A DNA stretch of 64,000 nucleotides from Thiorhodovibrio litoralis (GTDB lineage: Bacteria > Pseudomonadota > Gammaproteobacteria > Chromatiales > Chromatiaceae): contig NZ_CP121473.1 in NCBI RefSeq assembly GCF_033954455.1, forward strand, positions 4,078,501 through 4,142,500, written 5' to 3'. Both the position numbers and the translations under genes were made by a program. Below the pieces are notes generated by a model. That model searched no databases. It had not been told where the DNA came from and worked only from the letters and a program-made list of their open reading frames with translations. Within the stretch, counting starts at the first letter, position 1; each line of letters begins with the position of its first letter. Positions 1 to 12,265 of this stretch are shown here, piece after piece.

Positions 1-2714
1 TGGCAGATGGTGCAATGGTCGGCGATGTCGTTCATCTCGGCGAAATGCCGCTGGGACAGACCGCGACGGGTCTGCTCCTCGTACAAAAAAGCCTCGATAA
101 TCAAGCCGGTGCCGAGAATCTTGTTGCGCGGCGAGTAGGACAGATTGGCGCGCGGCACATGGGTCATGCACTTGGGCTTGCATTTGCCGCAGCGCAGACA
201 GTGCTTGACGTCATCGTTCAGCGCGCCGAGCTCGGTTTCCTCCAGAATGATGGCCTCGCGCTCAACCAGCCGCAGCGAGGGGGTGTAAGCAAGCTCCAGT
301 CCGCTACCGGCAAGCAGCTTGCCGGGGTTGAAGCGCCCATTGGGGTCGACCCGCTCCTTGTAGGCGGCAAAGGCGGCGAGCCGGTCGGGCTCCAGATAGC
401 GCACCTTGGTGAGCCCAATGCCATGCTCGCCGGAGATGACACCGCCCAGGTCGGACGCCAACGCCATGATGCGATCGACGATGCGGTCGGCCTCATGCAG
501 CATCTCGTAGTCGGCGGAATGCACCGGAATGTTGGTGTGCACATTGCCGTCGCCCGCGTGCATGTGCAGGGCGACGAACAGCCGCGAGTCGCGAATCTTG
601 CGGTGAATGCCGGCGAGATGCTCGCGCACCGCCGAGAGCTCCTGGCCGGAGAAGAGCTCATTCAGCCGATTGGCGACCTCCTTGCGATAGCTCTGGCGCA
701 GATCGCGGCGCAGCAGCATGGCGAGCAGGGTGTCGTTTCGATTGCTACCTTGATCGCGATCAGGACGCACCAGCCCACGTTCCTTTTCACGCAGCAGGTC
801 GAGGTGGTTCGCGGCCGGTTCATCCAGTGCGGCCAGGATTCGCTGCCAGCGCGCGCGTGCCTCAGCGACCGCCTCGCGCGCCGCCTCGCACTTGGCGGCG
901 AGAATGGCCTGGCCCTCGGCCGAGTCTTCATGATCCAAGGGCGCCGCCTGGGGCATGGGGCCAGACAGATAGTCCAGCACCGCCGCCATGATGCGGTCTT
1001 TGTTCTCGATGGACTGCTCGATATTGATGCGCTCGATGGCGCGACTGTAGTCGGCCAGGCGCTCGAGCGGGATGACCACGTCCTCGTTGATCTTGAAGGC
1101 ATTGGTATGGCGCGAGATGGCCGCGGTGCGGGCGCGGTCGAGCCAGAAGCGCCGGCGCGCCTCGGGGCTGGTGGCGATGAAGCTCTCGCCATCGCGCGCG
1201 GTGACGCTTTCGCGCACGGCCGCAGCCGCAGCTCCCAACGCCGCATCGTCATCGGACACCAGATCGGCGAGCAGCACCATCTTGGGCAGCTCGCGCCGCG
1301 CGGCCTTGGTGGAATAGTTCACCGCGCGGATGTAGCGCTCGTCGAGATGCTCGAGCCCGGCGATCTGGACCTTGGCCAGGCCATCGATCATGTCCTTGAT
1401 CTCGACGATGGCCGGCACCGCGCGCTCCAAATCGGCGCCGAAGAATTCCAGGCACAGCGTCAGGGTATGCGCCGGCATGCGATGCAGAATGAAGCGCGCC
1501 GAGGTGATGATGCCGTCGCAGCCCTCCTTCTGCACCCCGGGCAGATTACACAGCGCCTTATCGGTCACATCCTTGCCCAGACCGGCCTTGCGGAAGCTAC
1601 TGCCCGGCACGTCGATCAGCTCCGGCTCGCCGATGGGCGTTTGGCCATCGGTGCCGAAGCGCTGGACGCGAAAGCGCACCCGCTCGGCATCCTGCAACTT
1701 GCCCAGGTTGTGCCCGAGGCGCTCGACCGTCAGCCACTGGGCCTCGGGCGTGACCATGCGCCAGGAGGCGAGATTATCCAGCGCAGTGCCCCAGATGACG
1801 GCCTTCTTGCCGCCGGCGTTCATGGCCACGTTGCCGCCGATGCAGGAGGCGTCCTGCGAGGTGGGATCGACCGCGAAGGCAAGCCCCCGGGATTCGGCAC
1901 GCTCCGCCACCCGGCGCGTCACCACCCCGGCGCCGCAGTGCACCGTGGCAACCGGCTCAGCAACGCCAGGCAGCGCGATGGTCTCCACCTGCGACACCGC
2001 ATCGAGCTTCTCAGTGTCGATCACCGCGGTGCGCGCGGACAAGGGCACACCCGAGCCGGTGTAGCCGGTGTTGCCACCATGGGCAATCAGCGACAGTCCA
2101 CAGTCGATGCAGGCGGCAACAATGGGCGCGACCTCGGCTTCAGCATCCGGGCTGATGACCACAAAGGGCAGCTCCACGCGCCAGTCGGTCGCGTCCGTGG
2201 CATGGGAAACCCGTGCCAGGCCGCCGAACTGGATATTGTCCTTGCGGGTGATGCCAGCCAGGCGCTTGTCGATGCGCGCCCGCAGGGCCAGGTCCTGCGC
2301 GAAGCCCTCATCAAAACGCCGCACCGCAGCGCGCCCGGCCGTCAGCAGCGCGGCGGCTTTTTGGTTATCGTTCAGGCGCTGCTCGAACAAATCCAGGCGC
2401 TGTCCCAGCCCCTCGATCAACTGCCGTCGGCGCCTGGCGTTGTCCAGCAGATCTTCTTGCAGATAAGGATTGCGGCTGACAACCCACATATCGCCCAACA
2501 CCTCAAACAACATCTGCGCTGAACGTCCGGTACGGCGCGAGCCACGCAGTTCCTCGATCAGTCGCCAGTTGGCCTCACCAAGAAAGCGAATGACGATCTC
2601 GCGATCGGAGAAAGAGGTGTAGTTGTAGGGGATCTCACGGATGCGATGGGCCTGCTCGGGCGGAGCGGCTGGCGGAGAAGTAGGCGGCGAAATGGGCGTT
2701 GCAAGCTGAGTCAT
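1..2714 (-). CDS. DUF3683-type FAD-linked oxidase with C-terminal Fe-S clusters (partial, runs off left edge)
   Basis: Translation from the ATG at 2714 stays open to base 1 (about 904 codons), so the C-terminus is missing. In order: a Pro-rich start; a DUF3683-like N-terminal domain (about residues 25-125, beginning [14 protein letters not shown]); a PCMH-type FAD-binding domain ([11 protein letters not shown] near 210, [10 protein letters not shown] near 290); a FAD-oxidase C domain with [10 protein letters not shown] near 760; and a ferredoxin-like CxxCxxCxxxC motif ([11 protein letters not shown] near 840). A further HCTIC at the very edge suggests a second cluster. Family members are about 1,280 residues and related to D-lactate/glycolate dehydrogenases that pass electrons to the quinone pool; the substrate is unknown. 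It diverges from the EF-hand gene. Family confidence is high, substrate confidence nil. Confidence 0.85.
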   Translation of the reverse strand, partial: MTQLATPISPPTSPPAAPPEQAHRIREIPYNYTSFSDREIVIRFLGEANWRLIEELRGSRRTGRSAQMLFEVLGDMWVVSRNPYLQEDLLDNARRRRQLIEGLGQRLDLFEQRLNDNQKAAALLTAGRAAVRRFDEGFAQDLALRARIDKRLAGITRKDNIQFGGLARVSHATDATDWRVELPFVVISPDAEAEVAPIVAACIDCGLSLIAHGGNTGYTGSGVPLSARTAVIDTEKLDAVSQVETIALPGVAEPVATVHCGAGVVTRRVAERAESRGLAFAVDPTSQDASCIGGNVAMNAGGKKAVIWGTALDNLASWRMVTPEAQWLTVERLGHNLGKLQDAERVRFRVQRFGTDGQTPIGEPELIDVPGSSFRKAGLGKDVTDKALCNLPGVQKEGCDGIITSARFILHRMPAHTLTLCLEFFGADLERAVPAIVEIKDMIDGLAKVQIAGLEHLDERYIRAVNYSTKAARRELPKMVLLADLVSDDDAALGAAAAAVRESVTARDGESFIATSPEARRRFWLDRARTAAISRHTNAFKINEDVVIPLERLADYSRAIERINIEQSIENKDRIMAAVLDYLSGPMPQAAPLDHEDSAEGQAILAAKCEAAREAVAEARARWQRILAALDEPAANHLDLLREKERGLVRPDRDQGSNRNDTLLAMLLRRDLRQSYRKEVANRLNELFSGQELSAVREHLAGIHRKIRDSRLFVALHMHAGDGNVHTNIPVHSADYEMLHEADRIVDRIMALASDLGGVISGEHGIGLTKVRYLEPDRLAAFAAYKERVDPNGRFNPGKLLAGSGLELAYTPSLRLVEREAIILEETELGALNDDVKHCLRCGKCKPKCMTHVPRANLSYSPRNKILGTGLIIEAFLYEEQTRRGLSQRHFAEMNDIADHCTIC

Positions 2715-3039
2715 GCGGTCGGCTGTCTGTCGCGGAACAAAGACGAATTCTAACGCGCCGCGACCGGAACCCTGCAATGCGATCCGGCAGGCCGCGTGCC
2801 CATTTCGCCCCGATCTCCCCCGGTTAACTGACCACAGGCGCGCGCGAGTTAAGTTTGCGGCCCGAGCCCGCGCGCATTACTCTGTCGCGGCGATGGCCAT
2901 TGCGCGCGCACTCGAGCGGCCTGTGGCCCCAAGCTCTGGCAAGATGGCGGCAAACCGAGTCTGCCGCATTGTTTTGAAACCAGTGCCCAATCATTACTTT
3001 GTTCTATCTGACAGTTTTTCATTTCGCTACACAGGAGTC
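2715..3039. other. Divergent intergenic region
   Basis: These 325 bases separate the minus-strand oxidoreductase from the plus-strand EF-hand gene and must hold both promoters. The plus frame is open through it, but the residues before 3040 look like translated non-coding DNA and precede a clear signal peptide. A TTGAAA at 2974-2979 followed by TACTTT at 2995-3000 is a weak sigma-70-like pair with a short 15-base spacer. Nothing else is recognised. Confidence 0.4.
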
Positions 3040-3597
3040 ATGTCGATGCGCATTCAACGTCCAGTCCCAGCGCTGCTTTCCCTGTCTCTCGCGTCCGCCC
3101 TGTTCGCCGGACCGGCATTGGCCCAGGACCCGGCCGGTCCTGATGCCTCCAAGACCCCAACCGAGGCCTTCATGAAGGAGCTCGACACGAACAAGGACGG
3201 CCAAGTCTCACTCGATGAAGTCAAGGCGCCCCAGACCGCCCGCTTTGGCGAGACCGACGCCAATGGCGACGGCGCAATCACCACCGAGGAAGCCAGCACA
3301 GCCTTCACCAAGCAGGTACCACCTGAAATGATGAAGCAGATGCAAGAGCGCGGCATGCCCGATCCCGGCGAGACCTTCATCAAGAATCTTGACACCAATG
3401 GCGACAAGAGCGTCAGCACCGATGAATTCGTGCAACCGGCGGTCGAATCCTTCAGCCGCATGGACAGCAACAGCGACGGCGTCGCCAGCGAAGAAGAAGC
3501 CACCGCCTTCTTCGACGAGCTGGAACAGGAAATGCGCAAGCGCATGGAAGAAATGCAGCGTCAGCATCAGCAGATGCAGCCGCCCGCGCAGGAATAA
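3040..3597 (+). CDS. Secreted EF-hand calcium-binding protein
   Basis: The 185-residue product starts at an ATG with AGGAG a few bases upstream. A Sec signal peptide ends around PALAQD (about residue 29). Four canonical calcium loops follow: DTNKDGQVSLDE, DANGDGAITTEE, DTNGDKSVSTDE and DSNSDGVASEEE, arranged as two pairs with a Met/Gln-rich linker; the tail is Gln/Met-rich. It is probably a periplasmic or exported calcium buffer or sensor; its partner is unknown. A GC-rich inverted repeat (3618-3624 with 3638-3644) lies just downstream but has no T-run, so a terminator is not certain. The frame extends upstream to 2713, but that part would precede the signal peptide and is rejected. Confidence 0.85.
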   Translation: MSMRIQRPVPALLSLSLASALFAGPALAQDPAGPDASKTPTEAFMKELDTNKDGQVSLDEVKAPQTARFGETDANGDGAITTEEASTAFTKQVPPEMMKQMQERGMPDPGETFIKNLDTNGDKSVSTDEFVQPAVESFSRMDSNSDGVASEEEATAFFDELEQEMRKRMEEMQRQHQQMQPPAQE

Positions 3598-3682
3598 CTA
3601 AATCTGGCACCAAAGGTCCGCGGTCGCCGCAAGAGCAACCGCGGTAATCAATCACTACCGGATCGCAGGAACACACCCCCAC

Positions 3683-4723
3683 ATGATGCAAGCACGCGCA
3701 TTTCGCATTCATCAGGACGCCGACGGTCACCGCGCCGGGATCGAAGACCTGGAGATTGCGGCCCCGGAACCGAACGCCGCCGCCCCTGCAGCTCAAGACG
3801 CGGGAAGCGACCCGTCGCGCGATGACGTGCTGGTGCGGGTGACGCATTCCTCGGTCAACTTCAAGGATGCGCTGGCCGGCACCGGCAAGGGCAAGATCCT
3901 GCGACGCTTCCCGCTCACCGGTGGCATTGATGCCGCCGGCATTGTGGAGCAGTCGGTCCACCCAGATTTCAAGCCTGGCGATGCGGTGGTGGCCACCGGC
4001 TGGGGGCTCAGTTTCGACCATGACGGCGGCTATGCCGACTACCTGTGCGTGCCGGGAGCCTGGCTGACTCCGCTGCCTCCGGCGCTAGACCCCGCTGCAA
4101 GCATGGTGCTGGGCACAGCCGGATTCACGGCTGCCCTGGCGGTGGATCAGATGCTGCGCAATGGCCAGGAGCCGAGCATGGGGCCGATTCTGGTCACCGG
4201 GGCCAGCGGCGGCGTCGGCAGCCTGGCCATCGCGATCCTGGCCAAGCTGGGTTTCGAGGTCGCGGCAGTCTCTGGCAAAGCCGATCTGCATCCTTGGCTG
4301 CAAAGCCTTGGGGCCAGTCAAATTATCGCGCGCGACCAACTCCCTGGCGGCGAGCGCCCGCTGGAGAAAGCCGTGTGGGGCGGGGCCATCGACAATGTCG
4401 GCGGGGCCATGCTGGCGCAAATCACCCGGACCCTGGCTCCCAATGGCTGCATTGCCAGTATTGGTCTCGCCGGCGGAACCGAGCTCAACACCACGGTGAT
4501 GCCCTTTATACTGCGCGGCATCAAGCTGCTCGGATGTAATTCGGTGGACGTGCCTGCCACGCTGCGCCGCGAGCTATGGCAAAAACTGGCAGGCGAGTGG
4601 CGGCCGGATCACACCAAGGTCCACACCGAAACCATTGGTCTTGAGGGCCTGCAGGACGTGTTTGAGCGCATGCTTGCGGGCCGCATCCATGGCCGCATTC
4701 TGGTCGAGCTGCAAGCTGCCTGA
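3683..4723 (+). CDS. acuI: AcuI/YhdH family NADPH-dependent quinone/acrylyl-CoA reductase
   Basis: This 346-residue MDR-superfamily protein has an N-terminal GroES-like domain and a C-terminal Rossmann domain with nucleotide motif VTGASGGVGSLA near residue 170. The segment SSVNFKDALAGTGKGKI and the closing GRILVEL are typical of YhdH/AcuI, which reduces acryloyl-CoA to propionyl-CoA with NADPH (DMSP or 3-hydroxypropionate routes). It is about 20 residues longer than E. coli YhdH because of an Ala/Pro-rich insertion near residues 30-45. Two adjacent ATGs (3683, 3686) could start it. It is flanked by the EF-hand gene and yhbY and shows no obvious operon partner. Confidence 0.85.
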   Translation: MMQARAFRIHQDADGHRAGIEDLEIAAPEPNAAAPAAQDAGSDPSRDDVLVRVTHSSVNFKDALAGTGKGKILRRFPLTGGIDAAGIVEQSVHPDFKPGDAVVATGWGLSFDHDGGYADYLCVPGAWLTPLPPALDPAASMVLGTAGFTAALAVDQMLRNGQEPSMGPILVTGASGGVGSLAIAILAKLGFEVAAVSGKADLHPWLQSLGASQIIARDQLPGGERPLEKAVWGGAIDNVGGAMLAQITRTLAPNGCIASIGLAGGTELNTTVMPFILRGIKLLGCNSVDVPATLRRELWQKLAGEWRPDHTKVHTETIGLEGLQDVFERMLAGRIHGRILVELQAA

Positions 4724-4829
4724 AGCTGTTACCGCCGGCGTGATGATAGCGCCAAACAGGCGGTTTGAAATTGCCGCCAGGACTTTACCCCCAATGGACT
4801 TACATCACGGAAAAGCCACAACATCTACC

Positions 4830-5135
4830 ATGCCGCCGATCACAACCAAAGAACGCCGCTGGCTGAAACAGCAGGCGCATCACCTGAAGCCCGTGGTCAT
4901 GCTCGGTCAGCATGGACTGACCGAGGCCGTGATGCGCGAAATCGAGCTTGCGCTCTCTCACCACGAACTGATCAAAACCAAAATTGCCGCCGGCGACCGC
5001 GAGGAGCGGGACAAGATCATCGCCGCAATCACCCAGGAAACCCACGCCGAGCTGGTTCAGCGGGTGGGCAATACGGCCAGCTTTTACCGCCACAACCCCG
5101 ACAAAGCCCAACCGCTGACCCTGCCTGCAAGCTAG
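4830..5135 (+). CDS. yhbY: YhbY family CRM-domain RNA-binding protein
   Basis: A 101-residue protein made almost entirely of one CRS1-YhbY (CRM) domain, with the signature VVMLGQHGLTEAV (GxxG-type loop), ELIKTKIAAGDREER and a C-terminal NTASFYRHN. E. coli YhbY associates with pre-50S ribosomal particles. The start at 4830 gives the standard N-terminus (PPITTKERRWLKQQAH); the frame is open further upstream to 4635 but that part overlaps the acuI 3' end and has no family similarity. It converges with tatD, with only six bases between the stop codons. Confidence 0.9.
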   Translation: MPPITTKERRWLKQQAHHLKPVVMLGQHGLTEAVMREIELALSHHELIKTKIAAGDREERDKIIAAITQETHAELVQRVGNTASFYRHNPDKAQPLTLPAS

Positions 5136-5141
5136 CCGCAC

Positions 5142-5930
5142 TCAGTCGACTGAGGAAGCTGCGAGAAACAGGCGCTCGAAATTGCGCGTGGTGACTTCCG
5201 CGACTTCCGCAAGCTCAAGACCACGAATTTCGGCGATCTTCTCGGCCACCAGAGATACAAAGCGCGGTTCGTTTTTCTTGCCCCGGTGCGGCACCGGAGC
5301 CAGGTAGGGGGAATCGGTTTCGATCAACAGCCGCTCCAGCGGCACGCGCCGGGCAACATCCCTGAGCTCCTCAGCGCTTTTGAAAGTCACAATGCCCGAG
5401 AAGGAGATATAGAAGCCGAGATCCAGCGCCGCCCGCGCCATATCCCAATTCTCCGTGAAGCAGTGCATGACCCCACCGGCTGCGGAGGCGTCCTGCTCAC
5501 GCATGATGGTGATGGTGTCCTCACGCGCGTCGCGACTGTGGATGATCAGTGGCTTGCCGCAAGCCCGAGCGGCCTGGATGTGGTTGGCAAAGCGCTGGCG
5601 CTGCCAGTCGAGATCGCCCTCGTTGTAATGATTATCCAGGCCAGTCTCGCCAATGGCGACGATGCGCGCGTCCTCTTGCGCCAGCCCGACCAGTTCTTCA
5701 ACCGACGGCTCGCGGCCCTGCTGTTCATTCGGATGCACACCAACGGAAACCATCACCTCGGCATAGGGCTCGACCAGCGCACGCATCGCGGGATAGTGCT
5801 CAAGATCAATGCCGACCGAGAGCATGCGCTGAATGCCGGCGTCACGGGTCTGCGCCATCAGGGCGGCAAAATCCCCGTCGTAAGCGCTGAGATCGAGGCG
5901 ATCGAGATGACAATGGGAGTCGACAAACAT
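5142..5930 (-). CDS. tatD: TatD family metal-dependent deoxyribonuclease
   Basis: 262 residues from the ATG at 5930, giving the family N-terminus FVDSHCHLDRLDL. Metal-binding motifs in order are DSHCHLD, GETGLDNHY, IHSRDA, HCFTE and ETDSPYL, as in TatD/YcfH TIM-barrel hydrolases that act as 3'-5' nucleases or D-aminoacyl-tRNA deacylases. The frame is open upstream to 6125, but that overlaps pilZ and is unrelated. It is the last gene of the tmk-holB-pilZ-tatD block, 31 bases downstream of pilZ, and probably co-transcribed. Confidence 0.93.
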   Translation of the reverse strand: MFVDSHCHLDRLDLSAYDGDFAALMAQTRDAGIQRMLSVGIDLEHYPAMRALVEPYAEVMVSVGVHPNEQQGREPSVEELVGLAQEDARIVAIGETGLDNHYNEGDLDWQRQRFANHIQAARACGKPLIIHSRDAREDTITIMREQDASAAGGVMHCFTENWDMARAALDLGFYISFSGIVTFKSAEELRDVARRVPLERLLIETDSPYLAPVPHRGKKNEPRFVSLVAEKIAEIRGLELAEVAEVTTRNFERLFLAASSVD

Positions 5931-5961
5931 GGGTGATGGTCCGATAGCCCCGGGGCTCGCC

Positions 5962-6318
5962 TCACATGGTATGGGTGCTGCGGTCGGACTCGAGCGCACC
6001 GGCGAGGTATTCCTCGATCTTGCGCCGGGCGATGCCTTTGTCCTGATCACTGAACTGAATGCCGACACCGACGGCGCGATTGCCCTCGGCACCGACCGGA
6101 GTGATCCAGATAATCTTGCCGGCAACGGGAATGCGCTCGGACTCGGTCATCAATTGCAGCAGCAAAAACAGCTCATCGCCGAGCTGATAGCGTTTGTTCG
6201 TCGGTATGAAGAGCCCGCCGTTTTTGACAAAGGGCATATAGGCGGCATAAAGCGCATTCTTATCCTTAATGGCAAAGCTGAGAATGCGTTGTCGCCCGGA
6301 TTTTTTCTCGCCTTCCAT
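5962..6318 (-). CDS. pilZ: PilZ-domain protein (type IV pilus assembly PilZ-like)
   Basis: 118 residues. The PilZ fold is recognisable from ILSFAIKDKNALYAAYMPFV, NGGLFIPTN, a central YQLGDELFLLLQL strand and VGVGIQFSDQD. Its place between holB and tatD matches pilZ of Pseudomonas, needed for type IV pilus biogenesis. Like that group it lacks the N-terminal RxxxR motif of c-di-GMP-binding PilZ domains, so c-di-GMP binding is doubtful. The ATG at 6318 has CCAGGA just upstream and is preferred to an upstream GTG at 6351. Confidence 0.88.
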   Translation of the reverse strand: MEGEKKSGRQRILSFAIKDKNALYAAYMPFVKNGGLFIPTNKRYQLGDELFLLLQLMTESERIPVAGKIIWITPVGAEGNRAVGVGIQFSDQDKGIARRKIEEYLAGALESDRSTHTM

Positions 6319-6392
6319 ATCCTGGTCCTGGGATGCGTCCCATAGCGGCACTGAGCACCTGATACCGGCCCGATCAAGCCAAGGACATTGCC

Positions 6393-6456
6393 GGCTGATC
6401 TAGCTCCTGGCTGATCTAGCTCCTGGCTGATCTAGCTCCCGGCTGACCTGGCCCGT
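6393..6456. repeat. 16-bp tandem repeat, about 3.5 copies
   Basis: The unit GGCTGATCTAGCTCCT occurs at 6393-6408, 6409-6424 and 6425-6440 (last copy with minor changes), followed by a degenerate fourth copy. It lies in the short pilZ-holB intergenic space, upstream of pilZ on the coding strand. Confidence 0.9.
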
Positions 6457-6490
6457 TAGTCCCAAGCGCTCACTCAAAAAGCATAACACG

Positions 6491-9575
<3,085 letters not shown>

Positions 9576-9624
9576 CGCCGCCCGCCAAAGCAAGACCACC
9601 GCCAGCCGTTGCGATTCACGACCA

Positions 9625-10863
9625 TCAAGCCTTTGCGAATATCAGTGTTCCGTTGGTGCCGCCAAAGCCGAACGAATTGCTGAGCGCATACTGTATCGGC
9701 ATTTCGCGGGCCTGGTTGGGCACCACATCCAGATCGCAGTTGGGATCAGGGGTTTCATGATTAATGGTCGGCGGAGCGACCTGATCGCGCAGAGCCAGCA
9801 CAGAGAAAATGGCCTCGACACCACCGGCCGCGCCAAGCATGTGTCCGGTCATCGACTTGGTTGAGCTCACGGCCACGTGCTTGGCGTGATCACCCATCGC
9901 CAGCTTGACGCCCTTAACCTCGGCAATATCGCCTGCCGGGGTGGAGGTTCCGTGAGCGTTGATGTAGTCGATTTGCTCGGGATTCAGCCCGGCATCGGCC
10001 AAGGCCAGTTTCATGCAGTTACAGGCGCCCAGGCCATCCTCTGATGGGGCGGTCATATGGTAGGCGTCGGAGTTCATGCCCATGCCAACCAGTTCGGCAT
10101 GGATGGTGGCGCCCCGGGCACGCGCCATTTCGTACTCCTCAAGCACCATGATGCCGGCACCGTCGCTCAGCACGAAGCCGTCGCGATCCTTATCAAACGG
10201 GCGACTGGCCCGCTGAGGATCATCGTTGCGAGTGGAGAGAGCGCGCGCGGCGGCGAAGCCGCCGAGACCAACCGGCGAGGTCGCCATTTCAGCACCACCG
10301 GCGATCATGACGTCCACCATGCCGTGACGAATCATCAGAGCCGCTTCGCCGATATTGTGCGTACCGGTGCTGCAAGCGGAAACGATGGAGTAGTTCGGCC
10401 CTCTGAGGCCATACTTAATCGACAGGTTACCAGCCACCATATTGACGATGTTGGCCGGAACGAAGAAAGGCGAAATCTTGCGTGGTCCGCCGCTTAGATA
10501 GGCGCCGTAGTTGTTTTCGATTCCGGTAATGCCACCGATCCCCGAACCAACCGCGACACCGATGCGGGCGCGATTTTCATCAGTGACCTCAAGCCCGGAG
10601 TGGATGATCGCCTGGGTGCCCGCGGCCATGCCGTAATGGATGAAGGCATCCATCTTGCGCAGCTCTTTCTTCGAGACATACTCGGTCGCGTCGAAGTCGT
10701 AAATGGGACCGCCAAAACGCGTGCTGAAGGGCGCCACATCGAAGTGCGTAATGGTCTGAATGCCGCTGCGGCCATTCAGGATGCTGTCCCAGGCGGAGGC
10801 GATATTGAGCCCGACGGGGGAAATAATACCCAAGCCGGTAACGACGACCCTTCTACCTGACAT
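9625..10863 (-). CDS. fabF: 3-oxoacyl-ACP synthase II
   Basis: 412 residues. Thiolase-fold condensing enzyme with nucleophile Cys164 in [13 protein letters not shown] and the two active-site His in [11 protein letters not shown] and [14 protein letters not shown]. It elongates acyl-ACP with malonyl-ACP, including C16:1 to C18:1. It follows acpP in the fatty-acid cluster. pabC, which often sits between fabF and mltG, is absent; mltG starts 49 bases downstream. Confidence 0.95.
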   Translation of the reverse strand: MSGRRVVVTGLGIISPVGLNIASAWDSILNGRSGIQTITHFDVAPFSTRFGGPIYDFDATEYVSKKELRKMDAFIHYGMAAGTQAIIHSGLEVTDENRARIGVAVGSGIGGITGIENNYGAYLSGGPRKISPFFVPANIVNMVAGNLSIKYGLRGPNYSIVSACSTGTHNIGEAALMIRHGMVDVMIAGGAEMATSPVGLGGFAAARALSTRNDDPQRASRPFDKDRDGFVLSDGAGIMVLEEYEMARARGATIHAELVGMGMNSDAYHMTAPSEDGLGACNCMKLALADAGLNPEQIDYINAHGTSTPAGDIAEVKGVKLAMGDHAKHVAVSSTKSMTGHMLGAAGGVEAIFSVLALRDQVAPPTINHETPDPNCDLDVVPNQAREMPIQYALSNSFGFGGTNGTLIFAKA

Positions 10864-11014
10864 GTATCACCTCTTCACTTGCTCCTGCTTAACCGATGCT
10901 CTTCATAGTGCGGCACCACCCCGGAGGGTGAAGCTGCTGTTTCAAGTCCAAGACGCCCCAAGGGATCACGCCTCCGTGACGGACGGCCCCAAAGAGCGAC
11001 TGGCGAGTCGCAGC

Positions 11015-11251
11015 CTAGCCCAAATGGGCGTTGATGTAATCAACCGCCTGCTTGACGGTCGTGATTTTCTCGGCGTCCTCGTCCGGAATTTCAGTCTCGA
11101 ATTCCTCTTCAAGTGCCATGACCAGTTCGACGGTATCGAGCGAATCGGCACCAAGATCGTCAACGAAGGAAGCCTCCGAAGTGACTTCTTCTTCCTTGAC
11201 TCCCAACTGTTCGACAACAATTTTCTGGACTCGCTCTTCAACGCTGCTCAT
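11015..11251 (-). CDS. acpP: Acyl carrier protein
   Basis: 78 residues, acidic, with phosphopantetheine site Ser37 in [13 protein letters not shown]. The sequence is close to canonical AcpP from start ([17 protein letters not shown]) to end (VDYINAHLG). It carries acyl chains for the Fab enzymes, PlsX and lipid A synthesis. It lies between fabG and fabF as in most gammaproteobacteria, with about 100-150 base spacers on both sides. Confidence 0.97.
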   Translation of the reverse strand: MSSVEERVQKIVVEQLGVKEEEVTSEASFVDDLGADSLDTVELVMALEEEFETEIPDEDAEKITTVKQAVDYINAHLG

Positions 11252-11349
11252 TGTTTGACAAACCTCCAGTGAATGAAACCCCCAAGGGTCGAGGGTCGCG
11301 GTATTTTAGAGACAAAACCCCAAGGTTGAAAGCCGAAAACCGCGGCTCC

Positions 11350-12090
11350 CTACCCCATTAGCATCCCGCCATTGACATGCACCGTCTCGCCGGTAATGTA
11401 CCCGGCCTGCGGCGACGCCAGAAAGGCAACGGCGGCGGCGACTTCCTCGGCCTGGCCAAGACGACCGAGCGGAATGTTCGCGAGCAGCGCTTCGCGGTGC
11501 GATTCTGGCAGGGAACTTGTCATGTCGGTGTCGATAAAGCCCGGCGCCACGCAGTTGACCGTCACGCCGCGCGCGCCAATCTCCCGCGCCAGCGACTTGG
11601 AAAAACCGACCAACCCAGCCTTGGCAGCGGCATAGTTGGTCTGCCCGGCATTCCCGCTGAAACCCACCACCGAGGTGATATTGATGATCCGGCCATGGCG
11701 CGCCTTGGTCATCGCGCGCATGCAGCGCTTGGTCAGGTGAAAAACGGCGCTCAGATTGGTAGCGATGATCGTATCCCACTCCTCGTCTTTCATGCGCATC
11801 ATCAGGTTGTCCCGGGTGACGCCGGCATTGTTGACGAGAATCGACGGGGGGCCGCCGAGCTCCGAAGCGATGCGATCGAGCGCCGCATCCATGCTGGCCG
11901 TGTCTGTCACATTCATGCACAGACCAAGCGCTTGAATGCCTTGATCGTTGAGCTCTTGCTGAATCCGCCCCGCGCCATCTTCGGTGGTGGCCGTCCCGGC
12001 GACACGCGCGCCGGCTTGACCAAGGGCCAGAGCAATGGCGCGACCGATGCCGCGACTTGCCCCAGTCACCAATGCAATTTCGTTCTCCAT
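11350..12090 (-). CDS. fabG: 3-oxoacyl-ACP reductase
   Basis: 246 residues from the ATG at 12090, which has a strong GGAGGGG Shine-Dalgarno sequence. SDR fold with TGASRGIG (residues 9-16), NNAGVTRD, catalytic Ser, then YAAAK, and VAPGFIDTDMT. It reduces beta-ketoacyl-ACP with NADPH. An upstream in-frame start (12126) reads into the tandem repeat and is rejected. Confidence 0.95.
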   Translation of the reverse strand: MENEIALVTGASRGIGRAIALALGQAGARVAGTATTEDGAGRIQQELNDQGIQALGLCMNVTDTASMDAALDRIASELGGPPSILVNNAGVTRDNLMMRMKDEEWDTIIATNLSAVFHLTKRCMRAMTKARHGRIINITSVVGFSGNAGQTNYAAAKAGLVGFSKSLAREIGARGVTVNCVAPGFIDTDMTSSLPESHREALLANIPLGRLGQAEEVAAAVAFLASPQAGYITGETVHVNGGMLMG

Positions 12091-12108
12091 ACCCCTCCGC
12101 CTCTTTGT

Positions 12109-12205
12109 ATCAGATCCGCAGGCCATCAGATCCGCAGGCTATCAGATCAGCAGGCTTTCAGATCCTCAGCCTGTCAGATTAGCAGCAGGTCTCAGATCAT
12201 CAGCG
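12109..12205. repeat. 16-bp degenerate tandem repeat upstream of fabG
   Basis: The unit ATCAGATCCGCAGGCC/T is repeated about six times, near-perfect at 12109-12156 and decaying toward 12205. It fills most of the fabD-fabG junction. Confidence 0.85.
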
Positions 12206-12265
12206 TAGCTGCTTGCCATTTCGCGCCTAACCGAACCACACCGGCATAGGCCAACCCGTGAGTGA

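Noticed and set aside
15-2522. 835-codon plus-strand open frame
   Set aside because: It is the antisense shadow of the FAD-linked oxidase on the minus strand, whose domains and motifs are clear; the plus frame has no family signature.
3618-3644. Rho-independent terminator after the EF-hand gene
   Set aside because: Seven-base inverted repeat is present but no T-run follows, so the call is not supported.
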